Source: Natronosalvus caseinilyticus (lineage in GTDB: Archaea; Halobacteriota; Halobacteria; Halobacteriales; Natrialbaceae). From it: a stretch of DNA of 64,000 nt. The DNA lies in contig NZ_CP100395.1 in NCBI RefSeq assembly GCF_017357105.1, positions 124,001 through 188,000 of the forward strand. Reading direction: 5' to 3'. Positions 27,195-34,779 of this stretch are shown one piece after another (position 1 is the first letter of the stretch; each line of letters opens with the position of its first letter). Both the position numbers and the translations under genes were made by a program. The notes below the pieces were generated by a model. The model did not search any database. It was not told the origin of the DNA and saw only the letters and a list, made by a program, of their open reading frames with translations.

Positions 27195-27728
27195 ATGTCC
27201 GAAACAGACGCCACCGATGGACCTCCCCCATTCGAGGACGTGTTCGCCAGCGACGACGTCGAACAGCGCATCTACGGCACCATCCTCCAAACCCGTGAGC
27301 CAACGACAGCGAGTGCGATCGCCGACACCGCCAACTGTGATCCCAAGACGGCCCGGAAGTATCTGGGATGGTTCGATGATCTGGGGATCGTCACCCGGCA
27401 CGATGGCCATCCGGCCACCTACGAACGGAATGACGCGTATTTTGAGTGGCGACGCATCAACCAGCTCGCAGCCGACCATTCCGTCGAGGACCTGCAGGAA
27501 CGCGTTCGTGAGCTGACGACGCGCATCACCGAGTACGAGGCGACGTACGACGCCGCGTCACCGGCCGCAGTCGACGCCGTCGCCGCCGCGGAGGGCAGCG
27601 ACGAGCGGACCATCGACGACGTGTACAGCGACCTCGCCGATTGGACGACCGCCCGCAAGGAGCGCGAGCGCTACGAACGCGCCCGCCAGCAATGTGTCGG
27701 CGCCGACGGCGAACAAGCCTCCGGGTAA
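27195..27728 (+). CDS. HTH regulator, DUF7342-like antitoxin candidate
   Basis: A 177-residue protein. Residues 20-75 form a winged helix: DVEQRIYGTILQTREPTTAS, then ADTANCDPKTARKYLGWFDD and LGIVTRHDG. A following helical segment contains YFEWRRINQLAADHSVEDLQ, and the C-terminus is acidic and helical. This organisation is common in haloarchaeal DUF7342-type regulators encoded directly upstream of TumE-like proteins. The partner gene starts 8 bp downstream, so the pair is probably one operon. It likely binds DNA and may neutralise or regulate its partner. Confidence 0.7.
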   Translation: MSETDATDGPPPFEDVFASDDVEQRIYGTILQTREPTTASAIADTANCDPKTARKYLGWFDDLGIVTRHDGHPATYERNDAYFEWRRINQLAADHSVEDLQERVRELTTRITEYEATYDAASPAAVDAVAAAEGSDERTIDDVYSDLADWTTARKERERYERARQQCVGADGEQASG

Positions 27729-27736
27729 GACCAGCG

Positions 27737-28171
27737 ATGGTGCCGCCAGCAGGCGATGGGAGCAGCCCTGCCCCTATCGACCGTCCAATCCTCGAGTTTC
27801 TACAGACACGTTTCCAGGCTACGAACCAGGTCGAACAGGCGACCATCACAGACGCCAGCGGCCATCTCGAACTTCACGTCTCGTTCGCATCGCCGTACTA
27901 TCCAGCGATCGTCAATGAGGCGACTCTGACTGTCCGCTGGTACACGAACGACGACTTCAAAATCCACTATCGAGAGGTGCATCCCGAAAGCGCCTGGGAG
28001 TGCCGGTGGGACCGCCACCCGAACCCCCATAATACGCGAGACCATTTTCATCCCCCACCGACCGCCCCGACGCCCGGCGACGATGCCTCGTGGCCAGCCG
28101 ATCATCGCGACGTAGTTGCGCTTGTCCTCGACGAGATCGAAGACCGGATTGCGGAACTGTGGGACAAGTAA
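27737..28171 (+). CDS. TumE-family (DUF6516-like) toxin candidate
   Basis: A 144-residue protein from ATG 27,737. It contains ILEFLQTRFQATNQVEQATI, LTVRWYTNDDFKIHYRE, WECRWDRHPNPHNTRDHFH, PPPTAP and a C-terminal helix LVLDEIEDRIAELW. The RHPNPHN-x-x-x-H-x-H cluster is the family hallmark and could form a catalytic or metal site. The family is named as the toxin of a toxin-antitoxin pair. I rely on remembered family sequences for that name, and toxicity is not shown here. Confidence 0.6.
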   Translation: MVPPAGDGSSPAPIDRPILEFLQTRFQATNQVEQATITDASGHLELHVSFASPYYPAIVNEATLTVRWYTNDDFKIHYREVHPESAWECRWDRHPNPHNTRDHFHPPPTAPTPGDDASWPADHRDVVALVLDEIEDRIAELWDK

Positions 28172-28266
28172 GAAGCGCCGTTGGAATCATAGTCTTTGAC
28201 TCTGGTGAAGCGCTAGACGGCGCGGACTTGATCCGCCAGAACTAGTCAGACCGCTGAACAAGCATC

Positions 28267-28471
28267 GTGAGTTCCGCCCCCTCGATCACGCGCGCATAAC
28301 GCGCGACTCGATGCGGCTCTCTACGGCCAGCGAGCCCTGTCTAAGACCATCTTTTCTGTGATCAAGCGCACGCTCGGCGACGCCGTGCGTGCGCGATCCT
28401 GGTACCGCGAGTTCCGTGAAATCGTCCTGATGAGTGTCGGCTACAACATCAAGAGGGCCATCAAACAGTAA
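28267..28471 (+). pseudogene. IS5-type DDE transposase C-terminal remnant, copy 1
   Basis: The plus-strand frame reads RAHNARLDAALYGQRALSKT, then SVIKRTLGDAVRARSWYREF and REIVLMSVGYNIKRAIKQ stop. This is the C-terminus of a haloarchaeal IS5-type transposase ('A-R-L-x-x-x-L-Y-x-Q-R...ETV...W-x-x-x-F-R-E'). The position that is normally the catalytic Glu (S-E-T) reads S-K-T. Upstream parts of the gene are missing. An inverted copy of 187 bp with about four mismatches lies at 30,402-30,588. Confidence 0.75.
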
Positions 28472-28792
28472 AACCAACCGCAGTATGGCGATTCACCACG
28501 GCCCTCTGGAACGATCTCGACTGCCATCCTGAGGAACCCAACGGGCAAATCGATTGGACGGTCTCGAAAAGCTAGCGAGACACAAAACCCGGCACAGTAT
28601 AGCGATTCAATAGAGTCAACTAAATAGAAATAGTTGATTTGAAGTTAAAATATCATCAAGTCTATATCGCTCAGATCTTGATTTCATAGGAATCACTACT
28701 ATCTATAACTAATAAATTCATAGGGAAGAGTTTATAACGGTATTATTAACGACGTAGTACTATTTTAAGTGTTTTCTAGCCAAAATTATTAT
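28472..28792. other. AT-rich non-coding region at the left of the Tat-protein island
   Basis: About 320 bp. The first 100 bp look like transposon-flank debris. From about 28,610 the composition drops sharply to AT-rich, marking the start of a foreign segment that extends to about 30,370. No gene is seen. Confidence 0.5.
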
Positions 28793-28810
28793 ATTATTTG
28801 ATCAAATAAT
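28793..28810. promoter_or_regulatory. 18-bp perfect palindrome, operator-like
   Basis: ATTATTTGATCAAATAAT is self-complementary over all 18 bases and ends 9 bp before the ATG at 28,820. It overlaps the place where a leaderless transcript would start. A homodimeric repressor binding here would block transcription of the two-gene island. No regulator gene is inside the island. Confidence 0.55.
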
Positions 28811-28819
28811 CGTGGTGTG

Positions 28820-29842
28820 ATGGAGAAAAACAATCCAACACGGCGGAAGATGTTGAAGATGGTCGGTATGTCGAGTGCATTAGGGGCGACTGGTACTGTG
28901 GCAGGCTATGAAGGTGATGAGAGGGAAACTACTACCCTCTCCATGGAAGGGTCAGATATTGAGTCGCTTACATTAGATGAACCAGAATGGACTGTCACAA
29001 ACACGAACAAATATGGTGGAATCACGATCGCTCTAACTGTCGGGTATTTCGGGAGTCAACCTCAAGAACGATGGGTCCCTGACCCAATGAGACAAGAAAC
29101 ACGTTATGCCCACTTTTTTGAAGCATCTATGTGTGCAACTTGCACAACTTCGTCTGGCAGGACATGCTATGACATAAGCAATCAGGCTTTCGATACTTTA
29201 TTTTATGGAGGTTCAGAAAATAATGTAACCCCTGTCGCAGCAGCTACTGCTTGGCCGGAACCGTCAGGAGGTAATTGGGATAGCGCTTATGAAGCTTTGG
29301 TAGATGAGGTTGTTGGCGCTGTTTCAGATATTGCCAGCGTCTATTACGGAACTCAAGCAGTTCTGGATGCCTACGATGAAGTACCGTTTGACACAAACGC
29401 TCGTGATCAAATTGTTTTTGAACAGCCTTATAGTTTCACGAGTCGGTATCAAGCAAATCACCAGGTTAATTTCCAAGCAGATCAAATTCCGGGAAGTGAT
29501 GGGATGGTTGACATCCTAAGTGTTGTCAGCAGGGACACAATGTGGTCCAACTCCACGGTGGTATATGTTTACCCTGACAGTGATGATATTGGGAACGTGT
29601 CCCCAAACCCAAGCACCTATAATACAACATCTGAGACTATGATTGACGCTTATGATCGGATGTCAGATAAGGAGTTGAAGGATCATAATCTTAAACGCAT
29701 TTACCCATCGGAAGTTCCTGAGAAAGTACGGCGGAATACTCCATTTGAGCTTACACCAGGTAAACCCACCTACGTAACTAGTTTTGATATGGATGTTGCA
29801 TTAGCCGATAAAAGACGGGAGGAATTCTATCAAGACTTTTAA
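28820..29842 (+). CDS. Tat-exported protein of unknown function in an AT-rich island
   Basis: A 340-residue protein from ATG 28,820 (a GTG sits directly before it). The N-terminus NNPTRRKMLKMVGMSSALGA is a twin-arginine signal (RRKML) with a hydrophobic core ending at GTVAG. No lipobox is present, so it should be secreted as a folded soluble protein. The mature part is Tyr/Asn/Thr-rich and contains a Cys cluster CATCTTSSGRTCYD (about residues 105-118) and no recognised enzyme motif. Codon use and GC content differ strongly from the neighbours, pointing to recent transfer. A Tat lipoprotein gene follows after 25 bp. Confidence 0.7.
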   Translation: MEKNNPTRRKMLKMVGMSSALGATGTVAGYEGDERETTTLSMEGSDIESLTLDEPEWTVTNTNKYGGITIALTVGYFGSQPQERWVPDPMRQETRYAHFFEASMCATCTTSSGRTCYDISNQAFDTLFYGGSENNVTPVAAATAWPEPSGGNWDSAYEALVDEVVGAVSDIASVYYGTQAVLDAYDEVPFDTNARDQIVFEQPYSFTSRYQANHQVNFQADQIPGSDGMVDILSVVSRDTMWSNSTVVYVYPDSDDIGNVSPNPSTYNTTSETMIDAYDRMSDKELKDHNLKRIYPSEVPEKVRRNTPFELTPGKPTYVTSFDMDVALADKRREEFYQDF

Positions 29843-29867
29843 TATAGTTCCCGTATTATAGAGAATA

Positions 29868-30338
29868 GTGAAGCGAAGAAGAGTACTTGAAGGCTTTTCG
29901 ATTGGATTGGGCACTAGTCTTTCTGGGTGTACATATTTCTCTCAAGGAAATTCCCATCAACTTTGGTTCATCCGTATCTTTAATAGCAGCGTCACATCTG
30001 ATTCTATTGAAGTTCGCGTGAGTAGAGATGAAGAGGTGGTATTTGAAGAGCAATATGAAGAAATACCTAGCTTTCGTGAAGATAATGGTGATAAGCAAAA
30101 TATTCGTCTTATAAGCGACGGCTGGGAACCGTCAAAAGGTGTGTATAAGATCGAGTATAAGATTCCAGATATGAGTAAATTGAAAGAAAGAGGAATTGAA
30201 CAAGAGAATGAAGAAAATATAGGAATTGACCTGCACATCCTTGGTGGTGGAATGACGGGGAAAAGTGTAAGCGTAAATATTCTGGAATTTGAATCGGAAC
30301 AGCAAGTCCAATATTTTCTCAGAGGTATAGATAGTTAG
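29868..30338 (+). CDS. Small Tat lipoprotein paired with the exported protein
   Basis: A 156-residue protein with a GTG start. MKRRRVLEGFSIGLGTSLSG followed by Cys is a Tat signal with lipobox L-S-G-C, so it should be lipid-anchored on the outer face of the membrane. The mature domain is strand-rich (HQLWFIRIFNSSVTSDSIEV, VVFEEQYEEIPSF, KGVYKIEYKIPD), suggesting an immunoglobulin-like or similar beta fold. Same AT-rich composition and same operon as the 340-residue secreted protein. A secreted effector with a surface-anchored partner is one reading. Confidence 0.65.
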   Translation: MKRRRVLEGFSIGLGTSLSGCTYFSQGNSHQLWFIRIFNSSVTSDSIEVRVSRDEEVVFEEQYEEIPSFREDNGDKQNIRLISDGWEPSKGVYKIEYKIPDMSKLKERGIEQENEENIGIDLHILGGGMTGKSVSVNILEFESEQQVQYFLRGIDS

Positions 30339-30401
30339 TTTATTTATATAAAACCACGATTAAATCATCATACGGCGTTGGTTTTCCAAGCTCACAGCAC
30401 G

Positions 30402-30588
30402 CTTGATGTTGTAGCCGACACTCATCAGGACGATTTCACGGAACTCGTGGTACCAGGATCGCGCACGCACGGCGTCGCCGAGCGTGCGCTTGATCACAGA
30501 GAAGACGGTCTTAGACAGGGCTCGCTGGCCGTAGAGAGCCGCATCGAGTCGCGCGTTATGCGCGCGTGATCGAGGAGGCGGAACTCAC
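30402..30588 (-). pseudogene. IS5-type DDE transposase remnant, copy 2 (inverted)
   Basis: The reverse complement matches 28,267-28,453 with about four differences over 187 bp and gives the same peptide (ARLDAALYGQRALSKTVFSV, WYHEFREIVLMSVGYNIKRA). It then diverges to a different C-terminus. Together the two inverted copies bracket the AT-rich two-gene island. Confidence 0.75.
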
Positions 30589-30618
30589 ATAGTATGTTTC
30601 AGACCGCAACTATCAAAG

Positions 30619-30882
30619 TCAGTTTTCCGGCTCTGTCACACGAAGTTCATCGTCGACCTCGTAGAAGTAGCCTCGCTCGAGTAGCCGAGCGAGCGCATAG
30701 TTCGCATCTTCAGGTCCAAGAGCCAGTTCATCGGTTCCAAGAAGGATCTCGAGCGCTTGCTCTCGAGAGATCGACTGTATGTCTTCTTGATCGTCTGCAT
30801 TGAGACTGTGCGTATAAAGGACGTCGTACGCGTCAAGAATCCACTCCGACAGTGGCGCTCGTGGGTCGGTGCTGTCGTTCAT
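30619..30882 (-). CDS. Small haloarchaeal protein, possible winged helix
   Basis: An 87-residue acidic protein from ATG 30,882 (a TTG at 30,912 would add 10 residues). The sequence PLSEWILDAYDVLYTHSLNA, DIQSISREQALEILLGTDEL, DANYALARLLERGYFYEVDD, ELRVT suggests helices followed by a wing-like hairpin, as in a small winged helix. No named family is recognised. A decayed homologue of its C-terminus is found at 5993-6067. Confidence 0.6.
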   Translation of the reverse strand: MNDSTDPRAPLSEWILDAYDVLYTHSLNADDQEDIQSISREQALEILLGTDELALGPEDANYALARLLERGYFYEVDDELRVTEPEN

Positions 30883-31100
30883 CTCGTCTTCGTATCTGTA
30901 TCTTGGTTTCAAGTTGCTTAAGAATGTCCACTTTGGGAGTAGAGCTGGCTTCGCAGAGCAACGAACGGACTCGAGAAGGCCTTTCGAATGAACGACTTCC
31001 GTTCCAGTCAGTCCCTGTTCTCCCTATCGATCACCCGCCCGGAACTCGTTTTTTCGCGCCTGAAGGGTGAGGCGTAACTCAGTGTGCCTCGAGATCACTA

Positions 31101-31664
31101 ATGAGTACTGATCAGCCGCTCCAGAGCGAATCGCATCGAGGCGACCAACTTGACCAGACGAACACGAACGGCCGGGATCGCAGTTATCCAGGTGACGTTG
31201 CCCGTCTCAACGGACACGAACTCGTCGCCATCGACGAGTGGCTTCCCGGAAATGAGCCATCGCCGTATGAGATCGATCTCACAGAGGGCTCCGAATACCG
31301 CACCCGCTACTGGCACTGCAGAAAATGCGGGCAAGAACGCAACCGTCGCAACGACTTCACCAGCCTCTGTACGGATCCACAGCCACCGACTCCACTCGAG
31401 GCAGGCGGCTACTCGATCGACGAACCACGAACCCGTCGGGCACTGAGCGAGGATATGGACGTTCGCTTCGCCAGCGTGGGCCCAACCTACGAGGTCGTCA
31501 GCGAGAGCGGGAACATCTACACAGTCGATGTCGAGGTGGAGACGTGTACTTGCCCGGACTGTGAACAACGCCAGCCTGCCGGTGGCTGTAAACACCTCAG
31601 ACGCGTCGACCTCGAGATTCGGACGGGACTGGTCCCAGCCCCAGATGGAACGTTCAATCGCTAA
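31101..31664 (+). CDS. SWIM zinc-finger protein
   Basis: A 187-residue protein. A first Cys pair lies in WHCRKCGQERNRRNDFTSLC. The SWIM motif C-x-C-x(n)-C-x-H reads CTCPDCEQRQPAGGCKHLRR near the C-terminus. SWIM domains bind DNA or proteins and occur in haloarchaeal mobile regions as short stand-alone proteins. The last 33 codons are repeated, in degraded form, at 32,890-32,991. It is followed by an HTH/partner gene pair on the same strand. Confidence 0.75.
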   Translation: MSTDQPLQSESHRGDQLDQTNTNGRDRSYPGDVARLNGHELVAIDEWLPGNEPSPYEIDLTEGSEYRTRYWHCRKCGQERNRRNDFTSLCTDPQPPTPLEAGGYSIDEPRTRRALSEDMDVRFASVGPTYEVVSESGNIYTVDVEVETCTCPDCEQRQPAGGCKHLRRVDLEIRTGLVPAPDGTFNR

Positions 31665-31736
31665 CCTCTCACTCTCGGATATCACGAATCGCTCTCAATC
31701 TATAAGTGTATGGGCCCCATATCTGCTTCCAAGATC

Positions 31737-32264
31737 ATGGATAACTGGACTGAAACGATGACTGCTCGAGATCGGATCGAAGCCGTTGCCCTCACGCTCC
31801 GTGAGCCGAGGTCGGTCAACTGGATCAAAGAGCAAGCAGAGGTTGGTTCCTGGGAAACAACGAAATCCCAACTCGAATACCTTACTGATGCAGGCCAGCT
31901 TACGACCGTCGAGATAGACGGCGATACGCGCTACAAGATCGATCCAATGCGAGCGTACCTTGATCATATCCAAGAGCTTGTCGTCGAGAATACGAAAGAC
32001 GAGCTTCGAGACGAACTGGAGGCAATCGCCTCAGAAATTTCGGAGTGGAAGCGCGAATACGATGTTGATTCACTGCAAGGACTCGAGGCATCGCTTGGGG
32101 AAGAGTTCCCTCCAGAAGAGGTCCGGGACCGACGAAAGGTGATCACCTACTGGGAGGAAAATAAGCACCATCGCCAGCTACTCACCAACGCACTTGGGCT
32201 ATACGACGATCTTTCGGCGCAGGATTACGGTTCAAATTCAAGCAACCCTCAGCACGCCGATTGA
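31737..32264 (+). CDS. HTH regulator (DUF7342-like), first gene of a two-gene operon
   Basis: A 175-residue protein from ATG 31,737 (another ATG at 31,710). Winged-helix segment: TARDRIEAVALTLREPRSVN, IKEQAEVGSWETTKSQLEYL, AGQLTTVEIDGDTRYKIDP. A long helical region follows (ELVVENTKDELRDELEAIAS) and the C-terminal helix is acidic. The layout parallels the gene at 27,195, and it too is followed at once by a small partner gene (start 2 bp after the stop). A transcriptional regulator or antitoxin is likely. Confidence 0.65.
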   Translation: MDNWTETMTARDRIEAVALTLREPRSVNWIKEQAEVGSWETTKSQLEYLTDAGQLTTVEIDGDTRYKIDPMRAYLDHIQELVVENTKDELRDELEAIASEISEWKREYDVDSLQGLEASLGEEFPPEEVRDRRKVITYWEENKHHRQLLTNALGLYDDLSAQDYGSNSSNPQHAD

Positions 32265-32265
32265 G

Positions 32266-32718
32266 ATGGGGCGGTTCACTAGCGGTGGAAACCCGTACGA
32301 CAAGCGACGTGTCTATCAACGAATTCACCAGCGACTGAGTACGCAATCGGAATTTTCCGACGTCCAGTATCTTCCGTCTCGAAACCGCCCTCGCGAGATT
32401 CACACCGTTGTCGACGTTGAACGGTTTCTTGATCACTCGTATCGGTCACCAACTGCTCGAGTCGAAATTGAATTCATATTCCGTCAGGACTGGAACCACT
32501 ACTGGATTCAGTGGGTCGAACCAGAACGTGGCTTTTCCTGCGGATGGCATCAGGATAATACTCACACGGACTTAGGCCACTGCCACTTTCAGATCGATTA
32601 TCCGAATGGTTCGGTGGATCGAGAAAAGGCTGTGTTTCTGGATACCCACCCGCTATCAGTCTTCGAAACTCGTCTGCAAAGTCTGCCAGAGAAGCTTGCT
32701 GAACTGTCTTTCGAGTAG
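32266..32718 (+). CDS. Partner protein of the HTH gene (TumE-like position, unknown family)
   Basis: A 150-residue protein from ATG 32,266. It contains YDKRRVYQRIHQRLSTQSEF, ARVEIEFIFRQDWNHYWIQW, RGFSCGWHQDNTHTDLGHCH, FQIDYPNGSVDREKA and a C-terminal helix LSVFETRLQSLPEKLAEL. The central W-I-Q-W...W-H-Q-D-x-x-H...GHCHFQ cluster, which lies after two strands, is analogous to the RHPNPHN...HFH cluster of the TumE-like protein at 27,737. It is plausibly the toxin-type member of a second pair. No function is demonstrated. Confidence 0.55.
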   Translation: MGRFTSGGNPYDKRRVYQRIHQRLSTQSEFSDVQYLPSRNRPREIHTVVDVERFLDHSYRSPTARVEIEFIFRQDWNHYWIQWVEPERGFSCGWHQDNTHTDLGHCHFQIDYPNGSVDREKAVFLDTHPLSVFETRLQSLPEKLAELSFE

Positions 32719-32804
32719 TTACCAAAATATCTTTCAGGACTCTCTACGCGTTTGTTCCAACATCCTATTGGCGATCTTCTTACCTATAATATCAACTTAG
32801 ATAT

Positions 32805-32881
32805 CTGAAAGAGAGGGCGCTAAGCCCCTCTCTGTTCGTGCGGCGCTCGCTAAGGAAGGGGCTTAGCGCCCTCTCTTTCAG
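32805..32881. repeat. Perfect 24-bp inverted repeat (long hairpin)
   Basis: The arms 32,805-32,828 (starting CTGAAAGAGAGGGCG) and 32,858-32,881 (ending CCCTCTCTTTCAG) are exact reverse complements, separated by 29 bp. Its right arm abuts the truncated SWIM gene tail at 32,890. It could be a solo element end or a recombination hairpin. It is too long for an ordinary archaeal terminator. Confidence 0.8.
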
Positions 32882-32889
32882 CTAATTTC

Positions 32890-32991
32890 GAACAACGCCA
32901 GCCCAGTGGTGGTTACAAGCATCTCAGACGCGTCGACCTCGAGATCCGGACCGGGATCACTCCCGCCCCGGATGGGACGTTCAACCGATGA
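32890..32991 (+). pseudogene. 3' remnant of a SWIM zinc-finger gene
   Basis: The frame reads EQRQPSGGYKHLRRVDLEIR, then TGITPAPDGTFNR stop. It matches the last 33 residues of the SWIM protein at 31,101-31,664, with Cys replaced by Tyr at the third ligand. The 5' end is cut by the 24-bp hairpin. Confidence 0.75.
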
Positions 32992-33153
32992 CTGAGAGGT
33001 GAGCTGGTCGTCCGCTCGAGACAGTTTATCACCCCCGAGAGGGGTGCGGGGGCTCGACTGAAGCCGCTCGCAGACATCCATGCGATCAAGCAACGTAGCA
33101 CCAGCGTCGCCAGATGCTAAGACGACTCGGTTCCTGAAGCGAGGGATCGCCAG

Positions 33154-33309
33154 ATGACCAGGTGTACCGAGTGTCAAGTACCGACCTGTACGAGACGTAC
33201 CCGCGACCGGGCTGGATACGTTGGCCGGTTCTGTTCGGCCAGCTGTGAAGTCCGCTACGAGCACCTGCAGGCAGACACTCGAGACGCAGCGCAGGAGGAC
33301 GCGTACTGA
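33154..33309 (+). CDS. 51-residue zinc-finger protein
   Basis: ATG 33,154 to TGA 33,307-33,309. The protein begins MTRCTECQVPTC, continues GRFCSASCEVRYE and ends TRDAAQEDAY. The pattern C-x2-C-x4-C...C-x3-C suggests a small zinc-binding fold of the kind used in DNA or protein contacts. Its stop overlaps the ATG of the next small gene (TGATG), and that gene in turn overlaps a third. Coupling supports it being real despite its size. Confidence 0.55.
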   Translation: MTRCTECQVPTCTRRTRDRAGYVGRFCSASCEVRYEHLQADTRDAAQEDAY

Positions 33310-33509
33310 TGCTCGAGCAGATCGACCACCGAGGCAAGCGCTTCACGATCGAAGACGACGACGTCGACGACGATCGATTCTCCGTACGTCGTCGACGGGC
33401 AGCTGCCCTCGAACGACAGGCCCAGCGAGAACGCCGCGAACTCGAGCGGGCGAAAGCGGTCGCAGGTCCAGACGGGGCGAAGCCCGACGTCGAAGTGCTC
33501 GACCGATGA
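33309..33509 (+). CDS. 66-residue charged helical protein
   Basis: MLEQIDHRGKRFTIEDDDVD is followed by RFSVRRRRAAALERQAQRER and a basic helical tail. It is mostly a charged amphipathic helix. No family recognised. It overlaps the preceding and following small genes by 1 and 4 bp, giving a three-gene micro-operon. Confidence 0.55.
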   Translation: MLEQIDHRGKRFTIEDDDVDDDRFSVRRRRAAALERQAQRERRELERAKAVAGPDGAKPDVEVLDR

Positions 33510-33655
33510 CGCCAGCGAATCCTGAGCCACAGTACGTCCCTGCGTTCGACCGATCTGAGTGTCGAGATGCGACGGCTAACCATCGTACTCAGTGCAGTCG
33601 CTCGATGGAAGCAGATCCCTGTCTTTTCGGTTCTGTTGAAATCCATCAACCCTGA
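33506..33655 (+). pseudogene. Small gene truncated by an IS6-end-like element
   Basis: ATG 33,506 (overlapping the previous TGA) reads MTPANPEPQYVPAFDRSECR, then DATANHRTQCSRSMEADPCL. Its last nine codons (FGSVEIHQP) come from the element that starts at 33,629. The natural C-terminus is therefore lost. The two or three Cys may have been part of a zinc site. Confidence 0.45.
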
Positions 33656-33690
33656 TAAGAACTGCGTGCTGAATACAGAGCGCGAATGTT
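33629..33690 (+). mobile_element. Small IS6-end-like element, copy C
   Basis: GGTTCTGTTGAAATCC is followed about 25 bp later by GTGCTGAATACAGAGCGCG and AATG. It has the same layout as the copies at 6209 and 8171, and its end resembles the inverted copy at 10,333. It has disrupted a small coding gene. Confidence 0.55.
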
Positions 33691-33852
33691 TCACGGACTG
33701 AGGAGGGATCAACGCGGAAAGTCAAACGCTCAATACAGGTGACTCAACTACTGTTCCATCTAAGGAGCAAGCGAATCAGCTACCCACGCCAGTTCTACGC
33801 TATTAGTTATTTATCCGAAATATATAATATGGCTTAAATGGCATATGCAATA

Positions 33853-34401
33853 ATGATCAGCAGACGGGAGTTAATTGGTATCTCCGGGAGCGCGCTGGTG
33901 AGTAGTACACTGGCAGGCTGTCTTTCGGATTCGGACACGGTTTCGGCTGACTTGCTGCAAATCAAAGCAATCACTGTCAGGTGGCGTCACGAGAACCATT
34001 CGTATTCGGATCACATTCTCCGACTATTCTCCGATGGAGAAAGCGAGATCACTGGGCTCGTAGCGACGGAGTACGGTAACGTCGTCTCTTCACCCGTAGA
34101 GGTCACCGTTTCTGACGAGTTCCATGAAACGTTAGAAGGTGAATTTGAGACCGTTCGCTATGCGATTGGAGTCTGTGGCGACGGATTCAGCTCCGACGCC
34201 GACAATCACGGTTGCCTAAACGCACCAACGTCCAGAGAGGATTTCAATAGTGTCCAGTTTGGAGATCAATCAGAGGTCGAGGTAGCCGATAATCATAATC
34301 ACATTGATGTTCAGGACGTCAAGAGGGGCGACGTTGAAGACTGGGACACGGATATTAGCGAATTTGAATGGAGTGAGCGACACGCAGAGCACGGACAATA
34401 A
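33853..34401 (+). CDS. Tat lipoprotein, haloarchaeal
   Basis: A 182-residue protein from ATG 33,853 (ATG 33,838 is also in frame). MISRRELIGISGSALVSSTL followed by AGC is a Tat signal with lipobox. The mature part is strand-rich (LQIKAITVRWRHENHSYSDH, VEVTVSDEFHETLEGEFETV), with an acidic, His-rich C-terminal region containing HNHIDVQDVK. It is preceded by an AT-rich TATA-like stretch (AATATATAATATG). It resembles haloarchaeal small lipoproteins of unknown function and sits between two IS6-end-like elements. Confidence 0.65.
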   Translation: MISRRELIGISGSALVSSTLAGCLSDSDTVSADLLQIKAITVRWRHENHSYSDHILRLFSDGESEITGLVATEYGNVVSSPVEVTVSDEFHETLEGEFETVRYAIGVCGDGFSSDADNHGCLNAPTSREDFNSVQFGDQSEVEVADNHNHIDVQDVKRGDVEDWDTDISEFEWSERHAEHGQ

Positions 34402-34500
34402 GTAACGAACAGGTTGCCACTGCCTTATCTGGCATACGTTCAGTACGCACGTATAGTGATCGGATGGTTCACGGCTTCCGGTGTGAAATAAGCGGTGGCG

Positions 34501-34573
34501 TCATGCTGCACTCATCCTCTATATTCAGCACAACGATTCAAACTTATCACTCACTGAGAGTTTCAACAGAGCC
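34501..34573 (-). mobile_element. Small IS6-end-like element, copy D (inverted)
   Basis: On the minus strand GGCTCTGTTGAAACTC is followed by TGTGCTGAATATAGAGGATG and AGTGCAGC. It faces copy C at 33,629, so the Tat lipoprotein gene between them is flanked by inverted ends about 0.9 kb apart. This may be a composite or mobilised cassette. Confidence 0.55.
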
Positions 34574-34626
34574 TTTCTTTCGGGGTTTGTGTTCTCTTCT
34601 GCAGTTCTGCAGACGGGGCGACTGTT

Positions 34627-34669
34627 TTAACCAACAAACCTCGCGAGATGATCCCAAACCGTTAGTTAA
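34627..34669. repeat. Inverted repeat TTAACCAACA family, site 2 (imperfect)
   Basis: TTAACCAACAAAC on the left faces CCGTTAGTTAA on the right, with one or two mismatches in the right arm. It is related to the perfect sites at 27,066 and 41,552. Confidence 0.55.
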
Positions 34670-34779
34670 GTTCTTGAGTTCAGAGTCCTGCTTCATTCTC
34701 CTCACCTGTTCCCGACGATGAGTCTGTCGGCGCCGCGAGGCGCGAGGCGCGCTCGAGAGCGTGCCGAGATGTGAGTTCC

